DNA of 64,000 bases from JAPUEK01 sp963815355 (GCA_963815355.1 CAWFGJ010000005.1:331097-395096); one strand, 5' to 3'; numbered from the stretch's first letter, positions 34,396 to 42,892 are shown. The notes: generated by a model not told the origin, from the sequence alone. Translations and numbers: made by a program.

Positions 34396-34938
34396 TCAGC
34401 TCCTTTCAATGATGTCGGCGCGCGCTGCCAGCGCATCCACAACGCGGTGCGCCATGTCCTCGACCGAATATTCAGCCGAGGAGTCGACCGTAATTTCCGC
34501 CTGTTGGTAGAAGGGCAGCCGCGCATCGTAAAGGGCGTGCAGCGTTTCGCGCGGGTTGGCGGTGCGTAAAAGCGGGCGGGTGGACTTGTGGCGGACACGG
34601 CTCCACAGCAGATCCAGATCCGCCCGAAGCCAGACCGACACCCCGGATTCGGCGATCAGATCGCGGTTCAGCGCCGACAAGAACGCCCCGCCCCCGGTTG
34701 ACAGAATGCACGGCGTGCCGCGCAACAAGCGGCCAAGAACCTCTGTCTCGCGGGCGCGAAAGAACGCCTCGCCGTCGCGTTCAAAGATCTCGGCAATGGA
34801 GCGATCTGCCGCCCGGATGATTTCCTCATCCGAATCCAGAAAGGGCACGCCAATCATGCGGGCAGCAGCCGTGCCCACGGCGGTTTTACCAGCACCCATC
34901 ATTCCGACCATGACCACCGTTTTCTTAAGCCGCACCAT
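34396..34938 (-). CDS. aroK: Shikimate kinase
   Basis: Phosphorylates shikimate with ATP. The 180-residue P-loop kinase has MVGMMGAGKTAVGTAAARMIG (Walker A), DSDEEIIRAADRSIAEIF (shikimate contacts), STGGGAFL, and RPLLRTANPRETL (lid and adenine loop). ATG 34938 is preferred over the upstream in-frame start at 34974, whose residues do not belong to the family. Operon with aroB; divergent from the 44-aa gene at 35168. Confidence 0.95.
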   Translation of the reverse strand: MVRLKKTVVMVGMMGAGKTAVGTAAARMIGVPFLDSDEEIIRAADRSIAEIFERDGEAFFRARETEVLGRLLRGTPCILSTGGGAFLSALNRDLIAESGVSVWLRADLDLLWSRVRHKSTRPLLRTANPRETLHALYDARLPFYQQAEITVDSSAEYSVEDMAHRVVDALAARADIIERS

Positions 34939-35167
34939 TCCCCCGCTGAACACGACCAACACCTGCGCCGCCACTCTTTATGCCCGAGCCTGAACCACCA
35001 ACACAGGCTTGTGACAGGCGATGTCTGGCTCAAGCTTAACTTTCTTCCTTGAATGGCGTGAACTCGGCGCAAATGCCATATATAATCGCTGCATGCCGGG
35101 CAGATCAAACCGTCTCGGCCAAACAGAAGGCCCGGGGCTAACCGGCCAAAGTAAGAGGCGCAGGCAC

Positions 35168-35302
35168 ATGGGGCGATTGTTCAAGCTGTTGTTGGTTTTG
35201 GTGGTTTTGGGCTTTGTTGGCCTTGTCGGCTATGCTTATTTGGCAGACCTTTCCCCGGTTTCCGAGGAAGTGCGGCTTCCGGTGACGCTGCATGCGGATT
35301 GA
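35168..35302 (+). CDS. Small single-helix membrane protein (44 aa)
   Basis: Begins MGRLFKLLLVLVVLGFVGLVG, one hydrophobic helix, followed by a short periplasmic tail ending in TLHAD. AAGAGG lies about ten bases before ATG 35168. It overlaps the next gene by 11 bases, so the two are coupled. Unknown function; conserved position upstream of xerD is likely but unverified. Confidence 0.7.
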   Translation: MGRLFKLLLVLVVLGFVGLVGYAYLADLSPVSEEVRLPVTLHAD

Positions 35303-36878
35303 GAAGCGGATCGCGCGACTGATTCTTGCGGCTGGCCTGACCCTGCCCGGGGTGGCGGGCGCCGAAGAACCTTTGTCTGCGATTGATTGGCTTTCCAAAT
35401 CCGTCTCGACCCCGGCGCGGGTCGTGGCGCCGACCGGGGCGGCACAACCCCTGCCCCCAAATCCTGATGAGACACCCGTCGTCGTTTCCGGCGCTTTGCC
35501 CGAAACCGTGGCGGTCAGCGTTCTGGGCGGCCCGTCCCTTGATGGGGTGGGCCTGTTGTCCCCCAAGGCAACCGGGTTCCCCCATGCGCTCTGGGGTCTT
35601 GCGAAGACGTCCGAGGCTGTCAACGCGATTGCCGAAACTGGCATCGAAGGCCTGCCGTCGCTGCAAAGCCTGCTGGTCACGGTGCTGCTGGCCGAGGCAG
35701 AACCGCCGGTGGATTCCGGCGACAGTGGCGCGCTGTTGATTGCGCGGATCGACAAACTGCTGGAGATCGGCGCCCTCGATCAGGCCGAGGCTCTGTTGGA
35801 AGCTGCGGGACCAGCCCCCTCCGCCGACGTGTTCCGGCGCAGCTTTGACGTGGCGCTGCTGACCGGTATGGAAGACCGGGCTTGCGCAGAAATGACTGCG
35901 TCACCAAACCTCGCGCCGACCCTGACGACGCGGGTGTTTTGCCTTGCGCGGGCCGGGGATTGGAACGCGGCGGCGCTGACTTTGCGCACAGCGCAAGCCT
36001 TGGGGCATGTCACGGGCGTTGAAGAAGAGCTGTTGTCGCGGTTCCTTGACCCGGATCTTTACGAAGGCGAACCGGTGCCAGAGCCGCCAAAACCCATCAC
36101 ACCGCTGATCTGGCGAATCTACGACGCCATCGGGGAACCTCTGTCCACCGCCACCCTGCCCCTTGCATTTGCCCATGCAGAACTGTCCAACCGTGCGGGG
36201 TGGAAAGCGCAGGTTGAGGCAGCAGAACGGCTGGCGCGCGCCGGGGCGATCACCTCAAACCTTTTGCTCGGCCTTTACACCCAGCGCAGCCCCGCGGCCT
36301 CGGGCGGTGTCTGGGACCGCGTCGACGCCTTCCAGCGTTTTGACGCCGCCCTGACGGTTGGAGAGGTGAGCGCCGTTGAACAACGTCTGCCGCTGGCCTT
36401 TGCCCGAATGACCGATGTGGAAATCGAAGTGCCATTTTCGGAGCTGTTCGCTGAAAAACTGTCCAAACTGCCCTTAAGCGGCGACGCCGCACGGATTGCG
36501 TATGAAATGGGCCTGCTGTCGCTCGAATATGAACGGCTTTCGGACTCCCCCTTGGGCGGCAAGGACCAAAAACAACGTTTTCTGGCTGCGGTGGCGCATG
36601 GGGATGTGGCCGGGGTCACCCCGCCGGACAGCATGGGCCGCGCCATTGCCCCGGCCTTTCTGAGCCCGCCGCCCTCGCTTGACGAAGAATCCCAAACCCT
36701 GCTTGACCAGCACCGCGTGGGTGAAGCGATGCTGCGCGCGATTGGGCTGATCGAAATCGGGCTGCACGGTGAACTGACGAAGGTAACCGAGGGCCTCGTG
36801 CTGCTGCGCCATCTTGGTCTTGAAGACCCAGCCCGCCGCGTCGCGTTGGAGCTGTTGCTGCTGGAACGGCGCGGTTGA
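35292..36878 (+). CDS. Secreted/periplasmic protein of unknown function upstream of xerD
   Basis: A 528-residue protein with a signal peptide (MRIEKRIARLILAAGLTLPGVAGAEE). The mature body is helix-rich, Ala/Leu-rich and reads like repeated helical hairpins (for example LIARIDKLLEIGALDQAEALLEAAG and FCLARAGDWNAAALTLRTAQALG), resembling TPR/SEL1-like solenoids. No catalytic motif is visible. It overlaps the 44-aa gene and abuts xerD exactly (TGA then ATG), forming a three-gene operon. Function unknown; an envelope scaffold role is inference only. Confidence 0.72.
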   Translation: MRIEKRIARLILAAGLTLPGVAGAEEPLSAIDWLSKSVSTPARVVAPTGAAQPLPPNPDETPVVVSGALPETVAVSVLGGPSLDGVGLLSPKATGFPHALWGLAKTSEAVNAIAETGIEGLPSLQSLLVTVLLAEAEPPVDSGDSGALLIARIDKLLEIGALDQAEALLEAAGPAPSADVFRRSFDVALLTGMEDRACAEMTASPNLAPTLTTRVFCLARAGDWNAAALTLRTAQALGHVTGVEEELLSRFLDPDLYEGEPVPEPPKPITPLIWRIYDAIGEPLSTATLPLAFAHAELSNRAGWKAQVEAAERLARAGAITSNLLLGLYTQRSPAASGGVWDRVDAFQRFDAALTVGEVSAVEQRLPLAFARMTDVEIEVPFSELFAEKLSKLPLSGDAARIAYEMGLLSLEYERLSDSPLGGKDQKQRFLAAVAHGDVAGVTPPDSMGRAIAPAFLSPPPSLDEESQTLLDQHRVGEAMLRAIGLIEIGLHGELTKVTEGLVLLRHLGLEDPARRVALELLLLERRG

Positions 36879-37844
36879 ATGGCGCCTGACGCTATGCAGC
36901 GCTGGATTTCTACCTTTCTGGACGCACAGGCGGCCGAGCGGGACGCCGCGCGCAACACAAGGCTCGCCTACGGCCGCGATCTGATCGACTTTTCCGATTG
37001 GCTGGCCCGTCACAGTCGCAGCTTTGCCACCGCGACGCGCGACGATGTCGAAACCTACCTGATTTTCTGCGAGGCGCAGGGCCTGTCCAAATCAACCCGC
37101 GCGCGCCGGTTGTCGGCGATCCGTCAATTGTTCCGTTTCGCCCATGAAGAGGGCTGGCGCAACGATAATCCCGCGATCCGCCTGAAGGGTCCGGGTGCCA
37201 GCAAACGCCTGCCCGTCACCCTGAGCGAGGCAGAGGTCGGCCGACTTCTGGTCACGGCCCAGGAATTTGGCAGCCATCCGGGTGAGAAACTGCGCAACGC
37301 AGCACTGATGGAGCTGCTTTACGCGACTGGGCTGCGCGTCAGCGAACTCGTCACCCTGCCCGTTGCTGCCCTGCGCGGCGATCCAAAGATGATCTTGGTG
37401 ACCGGCAAGGGCAACAAAGACCGCATGGTGCCCCTGTCCACCCCGGCGCGCAGGGCCGTGACAGGCTGGTTAGCCTTTCGCGACGCTGAAGAGGATCGGC
37501 AACGGCAGGCGGGGCATGTGGCCTCGCGGTTTCTGTTTCCCGGGCCCGGTGCTGCGGGCCATATCACCCGCCAACACCTGCACCTGCTGTTAAAGGATAT
37601 CGCCGCCCGTGCGGATGTGGCGCTTGAAAAGGTCACCCCCCACACGCTGCGCCACGCCTTTGCGACGCATCTTCTGGCAGGCGGGGCGGATTTGCGGGTC
37701 ATTCAGACGCTGCTGGGCCATGCGGATGTGTCCACGACCGAGATCTACACCCATGTTCTGGATGAACACCTAAGGGAGCTTGTGTTGACCAAACACCCGT
37801 TATCCAAGCCCGCACGGGTGCCAGACACCGACAGCAAGGCTTGA
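36879..37844 (+). CDS. xerD: Site-specific tyrosine recombinase XerD
   Basis: Acts with XerC and FtsK at dif to resolve chromosome dimers. The 321-residue enzyme has the N-terminal SAM-like core-binding domain (RNTRLAYGRDLIDFSDWL) and the full catalytic set: Arg in YATGLRVSELVTL, Lys in VTGKGNKDRMV, HTLRHAFATHLLAGG (His-x-x-Arg), LLGHADVSTTEIYTHV (His and the Tyr nucleophile). It is a housekeeping recombinase, not a mobile-element integrase: full length, in an operon, and no att-like repeats around it. Confidence 0.92.
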   Translation: MAPDAMQRWISTFLDAQAAERDAARNTRLAYGRDLIDFSDWLARHSRSFATATRDDVETYLIFCEAQGLSKSTRARRLSAIRQLFRFAHEEGWRNDNPAIRLKGPGASKRLPVTLSEAEVGRLLVTAQEFGSHPGEKLRNAALMELLYATGLRVSELVTLPVAALRGDPKMILVTGKGNKDRMVPLSTPARRAVTGWLAFRDAEEDRQRQAGHVASRFLFPGPGAAGHITRQHLHLLLKDIAARADVALEKVTPHTLRHAFATHLLAGGADLRVIQTLLGHADVSTTEIYTHVLDEHLRELVLTKHPLSKPARVPDTDSKA

Positions 37845-37875
37845 CGGGGCGTGGGCTTTGGCCTTTGAAAGGCAC

Positions 37876-38724
37876 ATGTCGATTTTTGCCCCCCTGTTCG
37901 CCCTGCTACGCCGTCTTTCGCCCGCCGATCCCGGCCGTGCCCATGAAGCACTGCGCGATGGCATTGCCGGGGCCATCGCACTTGGCCATTCGGGCGGTGC
38001 GATGCAGAAAGAAGCGCGCGACCGGCTGTTGGGCGCGCTTGATCTGAATGACCGCACGGTCGAAGAGATCATGCGCCACCGTCGCCAGATAGAGATGATC
38101 GACGCCGACACGGCCCCTGATCAAATCATCGCACAGGTGCTTGCCTCCCCGTTCTCGCGCTTTCCGATCTATCGCGGCGGGGAAGAGAACATCATTGGGG
38201 TCCTGCATTCAAAAGACCTTTGGCGTGAGTTGGACCGTCTGGTGCGAAGCAGCGACGGAATTTCCGCGCTCGACATCGTCCGACCGGCGATGAAGCCCTA
38301 TTTCATTCCCGAGACCACCGCGCTGGATGAACAGATGCGCGAGTTTCTAAAGCGACGCACGCATTTTGCCCTGGTGGTTGATGAATACGGCGGCCTTCAG
38401 GGGCTGATTACGCTGGAGGATATTCTGGAAGAAATCGTCGGTGAGATCACCGACGAATTCGACGTGATCGCCCGTGACACGCGGCTCAAGCGCGATGGCA
38501 CTGGCGGCTGGCTGGTCGATGGGGCCATGACGATCCGCGACCTGAACCGGGCGCTGGAATGGTCGTTGCCGGATGATGAGGCCAACACCATCGCCGGGCT
38601 GGTCATCCATGAGGCACAGATGATCCCCGCCGAGGGCCAAGTGTTCAGCTTTCACGGCTTTCGGTTTGAGGTCGCCGGGCGGCAGGAAAACCGCCTGACC
38701 CGGCTTCGCATGCGCCCGCTTTAG
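37876..38724 (+). CDS. CorC/HlyC-type CBS-pair protein lacking the DUF21 membrane domain
   Basis: A 282-residue protein with two CBS repeats (VEEIMRHRRQIEMIDAD to LRREL-type region; FALVVDEYGGLQGLITLEDILEEIVGEI) and a C-terminal CorC_HlyC FAD-like domain (GAMTIRDLNRALEWSLPDDEANTIAGLVIHEA). In the usual CNNM proteins of this group these follow a three- to four-helix DUF21 module of about 180 residues; here the frame starts just before the linker. It may be a natural CorC-type protein or a 5' deletion product. ATG 37876 has GAAAGG upstream. Role: magnesium/cobalt homeostasis or membrane integrity, inferred from family. Confidence 0.75.
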   Translation: MSIFAPLFALLRRLSPADPGRAHEALRDGIAGAIALGHSGGAMQKEARDRLLGALDLNDRTVEEIMRHRRQIEMIDADTAPDQIIAQVLASPFSRFPIYRGGEENIIGVLHSKDLWRELDRLVRSSDGISALDIVRPAMKPYFIPETTALDEQMREFLKRRTHFALVVDEYGGLQGLITLEDILEEIVGEITDEFDVIARDTRLKRDGTGGWLVDGAMTIRDLNRALEWSLPDDEANTIAGLVIHEAQMIPAEGQVFSFHGFRFEVAGRQENRLTRLRMRPL

Positions 38725-40127
38725 ATAATCTCGATCAAGGCGGCGAGGCCGGAGACCTTTTTCCAGCCGTTCAACACAAAGCTGTCGCCGTCGCCAAAAT
38801 CAAAAACGATGGTATTGCCGACGCGATGGGCGAATTCGTTGACGACTTGTGTGGACGTCAGGGCCCGCCCGTCCCAAAGGGCGTCATCCAACACCAGATG
38901 ATCTTTTTGGTTCTTGGTGAAATCGGTGAAGACATCAGCCCCATCCCCAAGCGAGAAATGGAAGCTGTCGGCCCCGGCGCCACCGGTCAGCCGGTCCGCG
39001 CCTGCGCCACCGTAGAGGTGGTCATTTTCGGTGCCGCCCGACAAGATATCATCGCCCGCGCCGCCGAAAAGCACATCTGCCCCGGCATCGCCCGATAGGG
39101 AATCAACGCCCTCACCCCCCGAAAGCTGGTCATTGCCTGTCCCGCCCGCGAGCACGTCATTGCCCGCATCACCGGACAGGGTGTCATTGCCCGCCCCGCC
39201 GTAAAGGCTATCATTCCCGTCTGCGCCGATCAGAAGGTTGGCCGCCGAGTTGCCGGTAAGCAGGTTTGCCGCGTCGTTGCCGGTGGCATTCAGCGCTTCC
39301 AGCCCCAAGAGCCGCACGTTGTTGATGCCGCCGCCCAGCGTCAGATTGGCCGAGGTAAAGAACGTATCCCCGTTCACCACGTCCAGTTTCACGTTGCTCG
39401 TGATCGGCCCAAGAGTCGCCCAAAACTCCAGCAGCCCGACAGAGCCGGAAACGGTCAGCGGCCCGCCGCTTTCGACAGACACACTATAGCCGCCCGCAGC
39501 TTCGGTCGTTGTTTGGTTTTCACCCGCGGCAATGACAACGCCGGCGGTGCCTTCGCCGATATTGTAGAAACTGTTGGCGTTTCGGTCGGTATAGGCCACG
39601 CCTGTGACGAAGAAATCGCTCGATTCACGGCCAAACTCTTGTGACACCATCGAGGCGTTAAAGTTCCGCCCACCCGACGTGAAAATTCCGCTTTCCTGCG
39701 CGATCCCGATTTCGACAAAGCTGTCGCGCAGGATGTTGACCCGGTGCGAGGCGCTCTTGAACAGATCGTTGTGTTGCAGCTCGATCAGCGCATCCAGATC
39801 AATCCGCCCGGTTGAGCCGCGCCATGAGATGTTCTCGCCGATCCAGTTCCAGTCATAGCCCGCATCCTTGGCCCGCTGACCGGCCGTGCTGCCACCCGCA
39901 CCGGTGTGCGAAAATATGTCCGCCTCCAGCATCCATTGCGAGTGCCGGATCGCCGCAAGTTCAAGTTCCGCATTTGCGGCCAAAGGCGCGCGGACCTGGG
40001 TGCCAAGTGTCCCTGCCGCCAGACCCTGGTTCAGCGTGATGCCCTGACGGGCCGCTTCGCCCACCGGGTCCATCCGCGCACGGTTGACCAGTTCCAACAT
40101 GTATTGCTCGGCAGCCGACAGGCTCAT
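38721..40127 (-). CDS. Secreted CAP (SCP/PR1) domain protein with RTX calcium-binding repeats
   Basis: A 468-residue exoprotein. Residues 1-160 form a CAP domain (LELVNRARMDPVGEAARQG, HSQWMLEADIFSHTGAGG, GENISWRG, HRVNILRDSFVEIGIA). A middle beta domain follows, and from about 300 a tandem of RTX nonapeptides (GGAGNDTLS, GDAGNDVLA, GGTGNDQLS and so on) that bind Ca2+. The C-terminus (VFDFGDGDSFVLNGW...) is typical of type I secretion signals; no N-terminal signal peptide. ATG 40127 is preferred to TTG 40145. It overlaps the stop of the CorC gene tail to tail by four bases. No ABC exporter is adjacent. Confidence 0.88.
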   Translation of the reverse strand: MSLSAAEQYMLELVNRARMDPVGEAARQGITLNQGLAAGTLGTQVRAPLAANAELELAAIRHSQWMLEADIFSHTGAGGSTAGQRAKDAGYDWNWIGENISWRGSTGRIDLDALIELQHNDLFKSASHRVNILRDSFVEIGIAQESGIFTSGGRNFNASMVSQEFGRESSDFFVTGVAYTDRNANSFYNIGEGTAGVVIAAGENQTTTEAAGGYSVSVESGGPLTVSGSVGLLEFWATLGPITSNVKLDVVNGDTFFTSANLTLGGGINNVRLLGLEALNATGNDAANLLTGNSAANLLIGADGNDSLYGGAGNDTLSGDAGNDVLAGGTGNDQLSGGEGVDSLSGDAGADVLFGGAGDDILSGGTENDHLYGGAGADRLTGGAGADSFHFSLGDGADVFTDFTKNQKDHLVLDDALWDGRALTSTQVVNEFAHRVGNTIVFDFGDGDSFVLNGWKKVSGLAALIEII

Positions 40128-40201
40128 GATGCGTACCCTTTTCAAAAACGTGACACGAAAGAATTACACATCAATTAAGGCGGAGCCGGGGCAGCCTTGT
40201 G

Positions 40202-41737
40202 TCAGCGCTTGCCGAATATGGTGCCCAACACCCCGCGAATGATCGCCTGACCACTGCGCGAGCCCAACTGTCTAGCGAAACTTTTCGCAAAAACTTCACC
40301 AACCGAATCGGATCGTGAACTGCGTGCCTTGGGCTTGGGGTCGCCGCCGCCATCGTAGCGGCGGGCGTTTTGAAATTCCCGCTCGGTGCTGGCCTTGTCT
40401 TCGACCTGCTGGGTGTCATCGGCGGTCTTGCGGGCGGCGGCCTCGGCGCGGGCGCGCAAGCGTTCATAGGCGCTGTCGCGGTCCACCACCGTATCATATT
40501 TGGCGCCAAGGCCCGACGCTGCCACAAGCTGCGCGCGCAAGGCCGCATCAATCGGGCCTATTTGCGAAGACGGCGGGCGTACCAGCGTGCGCTCAACCAC
40601 CGAGGGGATGCCTTTGGCCTCAAGGAACGAGGTCACGGCCTCGCCGGTTCCCACCTCGCGGATGGCCTCTTCTGTCGAAAAACGCGGGTTGTCGCGGTAG
40701 GTTTGCGCGGCCATGCGAAGGTCTTTTTGGTCCTTTGCGGTGAAGGCCCGCAAGGCATGCTGGACCCGGTTGCCAAGCTGGCCCAAAATCACATCCGGCA
40801 CGTCCGCAGGATTTTGCGTGATAAAGTAGACGCCCACCCCCTTGGAACGGATCAGGCGCGCGACCTGTTCGACCTTGGCCACCAAAGCCTTGGGAGCGTC
40901 AGTGAACAGCAGATGTGCCTCATCAAAGAAGAACACCAACTTTGGTTTTTCTGCGTCGCCAACCTCGGGCAGCTCTTCGAACAATTCGGACAACAGCCAC
41001 AGCAGGAACGTCGCATACAGCCGGGGGCTGTTCATCAACTTGTCTGCGGCCAGAATGTTGATGATCCCGGCACCGGTGGCATCGGTGCGCATCAGATCAG
41101 CAAGCTGCAGCGCCGGCTCACCGAACATCTGCGCGGCGCCTTGGTTTTCCAGCACCAAAAGCCGGCGCTGGATGGCCCCGACCGATGAGGTGGACACCAG
41201 ACCGTACCGGCCCGAAATCTCACTGGCGTGCTCTGCCACGAAACCAAGCAGCGCTTGCAGGTCTTTCAGATCCAGCAGCGGCAGTTGTTCCTCGTCCGCC
41301 AGACGAAAGGCGACGTTCATCACGCCCTCTTGCGGCTCGGTCAACTCCAAGAGGCGGCTAAGCAAAAGCGGGCCCATTTCGGCCACGGTGGCCCGGATCG
41401 GGTGCCCCTGCTCGCCAAACATGTCCCAAAAAGTCACCGGGAACGCCCGGTATTGCAGGTCCAGCCCGATGGTCGCCGCGCGTTTGATAAAGGCCTCGTG
41501 CAGCTTGTGCTCGGCCGAACCGGCCTTGCCGAGGCCTGAGAGATCGCCCTTCACATCCGCCATGAACACCGGCACGCCTTCGGCCGAAAAACCCTCGGCA
41601 AGGATTTGCAGCGTCACCGTCTTGCCCGTGCCTGTCGCCCCGGCGATCAACCCGTGACGGTTCCCGTATTTCAGCAACAGGTTTTGCGGAATGCCGTAGC
41701 CTTCGCCGCCGCCGCCTATGAAAATCGTCTCACCCAT
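40202..41737 (-). CDS. HerA-like/DUF853 ATPase
   Basis: A 511-residue FtsK-HerA superfamily ATPase of the YjgR type (DUF853). Walker A is in GLIAGATGTGKTVTLQILAEGF, Walker B in LVFFFDEAHLLF, and the sensor-type VYFITQNPADVPDVILGQLGNRVQHALRAFT follows. Probable DNA-translocating or DNA-end-processing ATPase; the family has no settled function. The C-terminal 90 residues are charged and coiled-coil-like (RLRARAEAAARKTADDTQQVEDKA). It is leftward, alone. Confidence 0.86.
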   Translation of the reverse strand: MGETIFIGGGGEGYGIPQNLLLKYGNRHGLIAGATGTGKTVTLQILAEGFSAEGVPVFMADVKGDLSGLGKAGSAEHKLHEAFIKRAATIGLDLQYRAFPVTFWDMFGEQGHPIRATVAEMGPLLLSRLLELTEPQEGVMNVAFRLADEEQLPLLDLKDLQALLGFVAEHASEISGRYGLVSTSSVGAIQRRLLVLENQGAAQMFGEPALQLADLMRTDATGAGIINILAADKLMNSPRLYATFLLWLLSELFEELPEVGDAEKPKLVFFFDEAHLLFTDAPKALVAKVEQVARLIRSKGVGVYFITQNPADVPDVILGQLGNRVQHALRAFTAKDQKDLRMAAQTYRDNPRFSTEEAIREVGTGEAVTSFLEAKGIPSVVERTLVRPPSSQIGPIDAALRAQLVAASGLGAKYDTVVDRDSAYERLRARAEAAARKTADDTQQVEDKASTEREFQNARRYDGGGDPKPKARSSRSDSVGEVFAKSFARQLGSRSGQAIIRGVLGTIFGKR

Positions 41738-41845
41738 GAAGGTCCCCGCTGCGGTCTACGTGCCGCTCTGAATATTTTCGGCTGCCAAGCACAGCCGTTC
41801 TTTTGCAAGATACATTCTTAACCTTGTCATGCCAGTCTCGATCTT

Positions 41846-41927
41846 GCCGGGTACGCATTTCCTCGCCCGGTGTTGACTTCCTCCCTGTTCGACTGGCCGC
41901 GCCCCTTGAAAAGGCGCGGCTTTTTTT
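41846..41927 (+). ncRNA. Putative CcsR/'cuckoo'-like sRNA with C-rich anti-SD loops
   Basis: Stem-loop 1: CCGGG (41847-41851) with CCCGG (41866-41870), loop containing TTTCCTC. Stem-loop 2: GTTGA (41872-41876) with TCGAC (41889-41893), loop CTTCCTCCCTGT. Terminator: GCCGCGCC (41896-41903) with GGCGCGGC (41913-41920) and seven T. Two short hairpins exposing CUCC-type loops followed by an intrinsic terminator is the architecture of the alphaproteobacterial cuckoo/CcsR (alpha-r14-like) sRNAs, some of which are stress-induced in Rhodobacter. The 5' end and promoter are not clear. Confidence 0.6.
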
Positions 41928-41985
41928 CATGATTTTCTGTCGCAGGCCAGAGCATCGTTCTGGCGGCACCGTTTCAGAATCCCTG

Positions 41986-42014
41986 TTGACGCCCGCGTGA
42001 AATCGCCCTACGTT
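41986..42014 (+). promoter_or_regulatory. Sigma70-like promoter of the second small transcript
   Basis: TTGACG (41986-41991), 17 bases, TACGTT (42009-42014). It is the best-matching promoter-like pair in the intergenic region and would start a transcript near 42021. Confidence 0.45.
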
Positions 42015-42019
42015 TTGCG

Positions 42020-42091
42020 CAATAAGTCGGCCAGTCCGACAGGGAGCAAAAAATAAAGATGAAAGGGCCGGATCATTCCGGCCCTTTTGTT
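42020..42091 (+). ncRNA. Putative short transcript (about 70 nt) ending in a terminator
   Basis: After the promoter-like pair come a small stem-loop (GTCGG 42026-42030 / CCGAC 42036-42040), the purine-rich AGGGAGCAAAAAATAAAG, and a strong terminator AAAGGGCCGG (42062-42071) / CCGGCCCTTT (42078-42087) with T-run. No protein. The AGGGAG could pair with CTCCCT in the loop of the first sRNA. Confidence 0.45.
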
Positions 42092-42220
42092 ATTCCAACA
42101 CATCCCTTTTTTGTGGTCTGGCGGCAGCTTGCCGGGTTTTGGCCGGCACGGCATTTCGGGCCTGACACAGGGCGCGCGCCATGCTAGAGCCTGCGCAACT
42201 CAACCAAGGAAGGGGCAGAA

Positions 42221-42892
42221 ATGTCCATGACGGAAACGACGCGTAAACTGGCCCTGACCATCGGTCTTGGGCTTGGCCTTCTGACCGCACCGGCCCTCTT
42301 TGCCCAAGAGGCCACGACCCCCGCAGCACCTGCCGCCGATGCCGATGCTGCGAGCAGCGACGGCCTGTCGATGGGTGCCACCGCGCAAGTGACGCCCGAG
42401 CAGATCACGCAAGAGACCGCCGAAGTCGGCCAGACTTATCTTGAAGCCAAGTTTGAGCTTTGGGAGCAGCGTTGCGTGAAACTGGCCGATGGGTCGGACC
42501 CCTGCCAGCTTTACCAGTTGCTTAAGGACAAGGACGGCAATTCCGTTGCCGAAATCAGCATGTTCGGTCTGCCCGCTGGTGGCCAGGCTGCCGCAGGTGC
42601 AACCGTGATTGCGCCGCTGGAAACCCTGCTGACCGCCAACCTGAGCATCGCAATCGACAGTGGCAAGGCAAAGATCTACCCCTTTACCTTCTGCGCCGCG
42701 ATTGGGTGCGTTGCCCGCGTCGGCTTTACTGCCGAAGAAGTCGCACAGTTCAAAAAGGGCGCGTCAGCCGTCATCACCATCGTTCCGGCCATCGCACCGG
42801 ACCAAAAGGTTGTGCTGAATGCCTCGCTCAAAGGCTTTACGGCGGGATTTGACGCCGTAAGCGCCACGGTTCCGGCCGCGCCTGCACCCTGA
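42221..42892 (+). CDS. Invasion-associated locus B (IalB) family secreted protein
   Basis: A 223-residue exported protein with a signal peptide (RKLALTIGLGLGLLTAPALFAQE) and a Pro/Ala-rich linker, then the IalB domain: FELWEQRCVKLADGSDPCQLYQLL, the middle strand region, FTFCAAIGCVARVGFT and a C-terminal SLKGFTAGFDAV. Four Cys probably form two disulfides. IalB proteins in this group are periplasmic with no clear function outside Bartonella invasion. Ribosome site AAGGAAGGGGC; strong bidirectional terminator at 42916. Confidence 0.88.
   Translation: MSMTETTRKLALTIGLGLGLLTAPALFAQEATTPAAPAADADAASSDGLSMGATAQVTPEQITQETAEVGQTYLEAKFELWEQRCVKLADGSDPCQLYQLLKDKDGNSVAEISMFGLPAGGQAAAGATVIAPLETLLTANLSIAIDSGKAKIYPFTFCAAIGCVARVGFTAEEVAQFKKGASAVITIVPAIAPDQKVVLNASLKGFTAGFDAVSATVPAAPAP

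Larger units (their letters stand above)
41738..42220. other. 483-bp intergenic region with two terminator-bounded small-RNA-like units
   Basis: No protein gene. On the plus strand it holds a hairpin-hairpin-terminator unit at 41846-41927 and a promoter-hairpin-terminator unit at 41986-42091, both described separately. The rest (41738-41840, 42092-42220) shows nothing beyond the AAGGAAGGGG ribosome site of the gene at 42221. Confidence 0.6.

Noticed and set aside
36879..37844. xerD as an integrase of a mobile element
   Set aside because: Full-length, in a conserved-looking operon, with no att-like repeats or cargo genes around it.
38990..39240. Regularly spaced repeats resembling a CRISPR or minisatellite
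   Set aside because: They are the in-frame GGxGxDxLx RTX nonapeptides of the CAP-RTX protein; spacing is codon-periodic and there are no unique spacers.
42059..42184. Short frame starting ATGAAAGGGCCG in the sRNA region
   Set aside because: It runs through the terminator hairpin; Phe/Pro/Trp-rich random-looking product.
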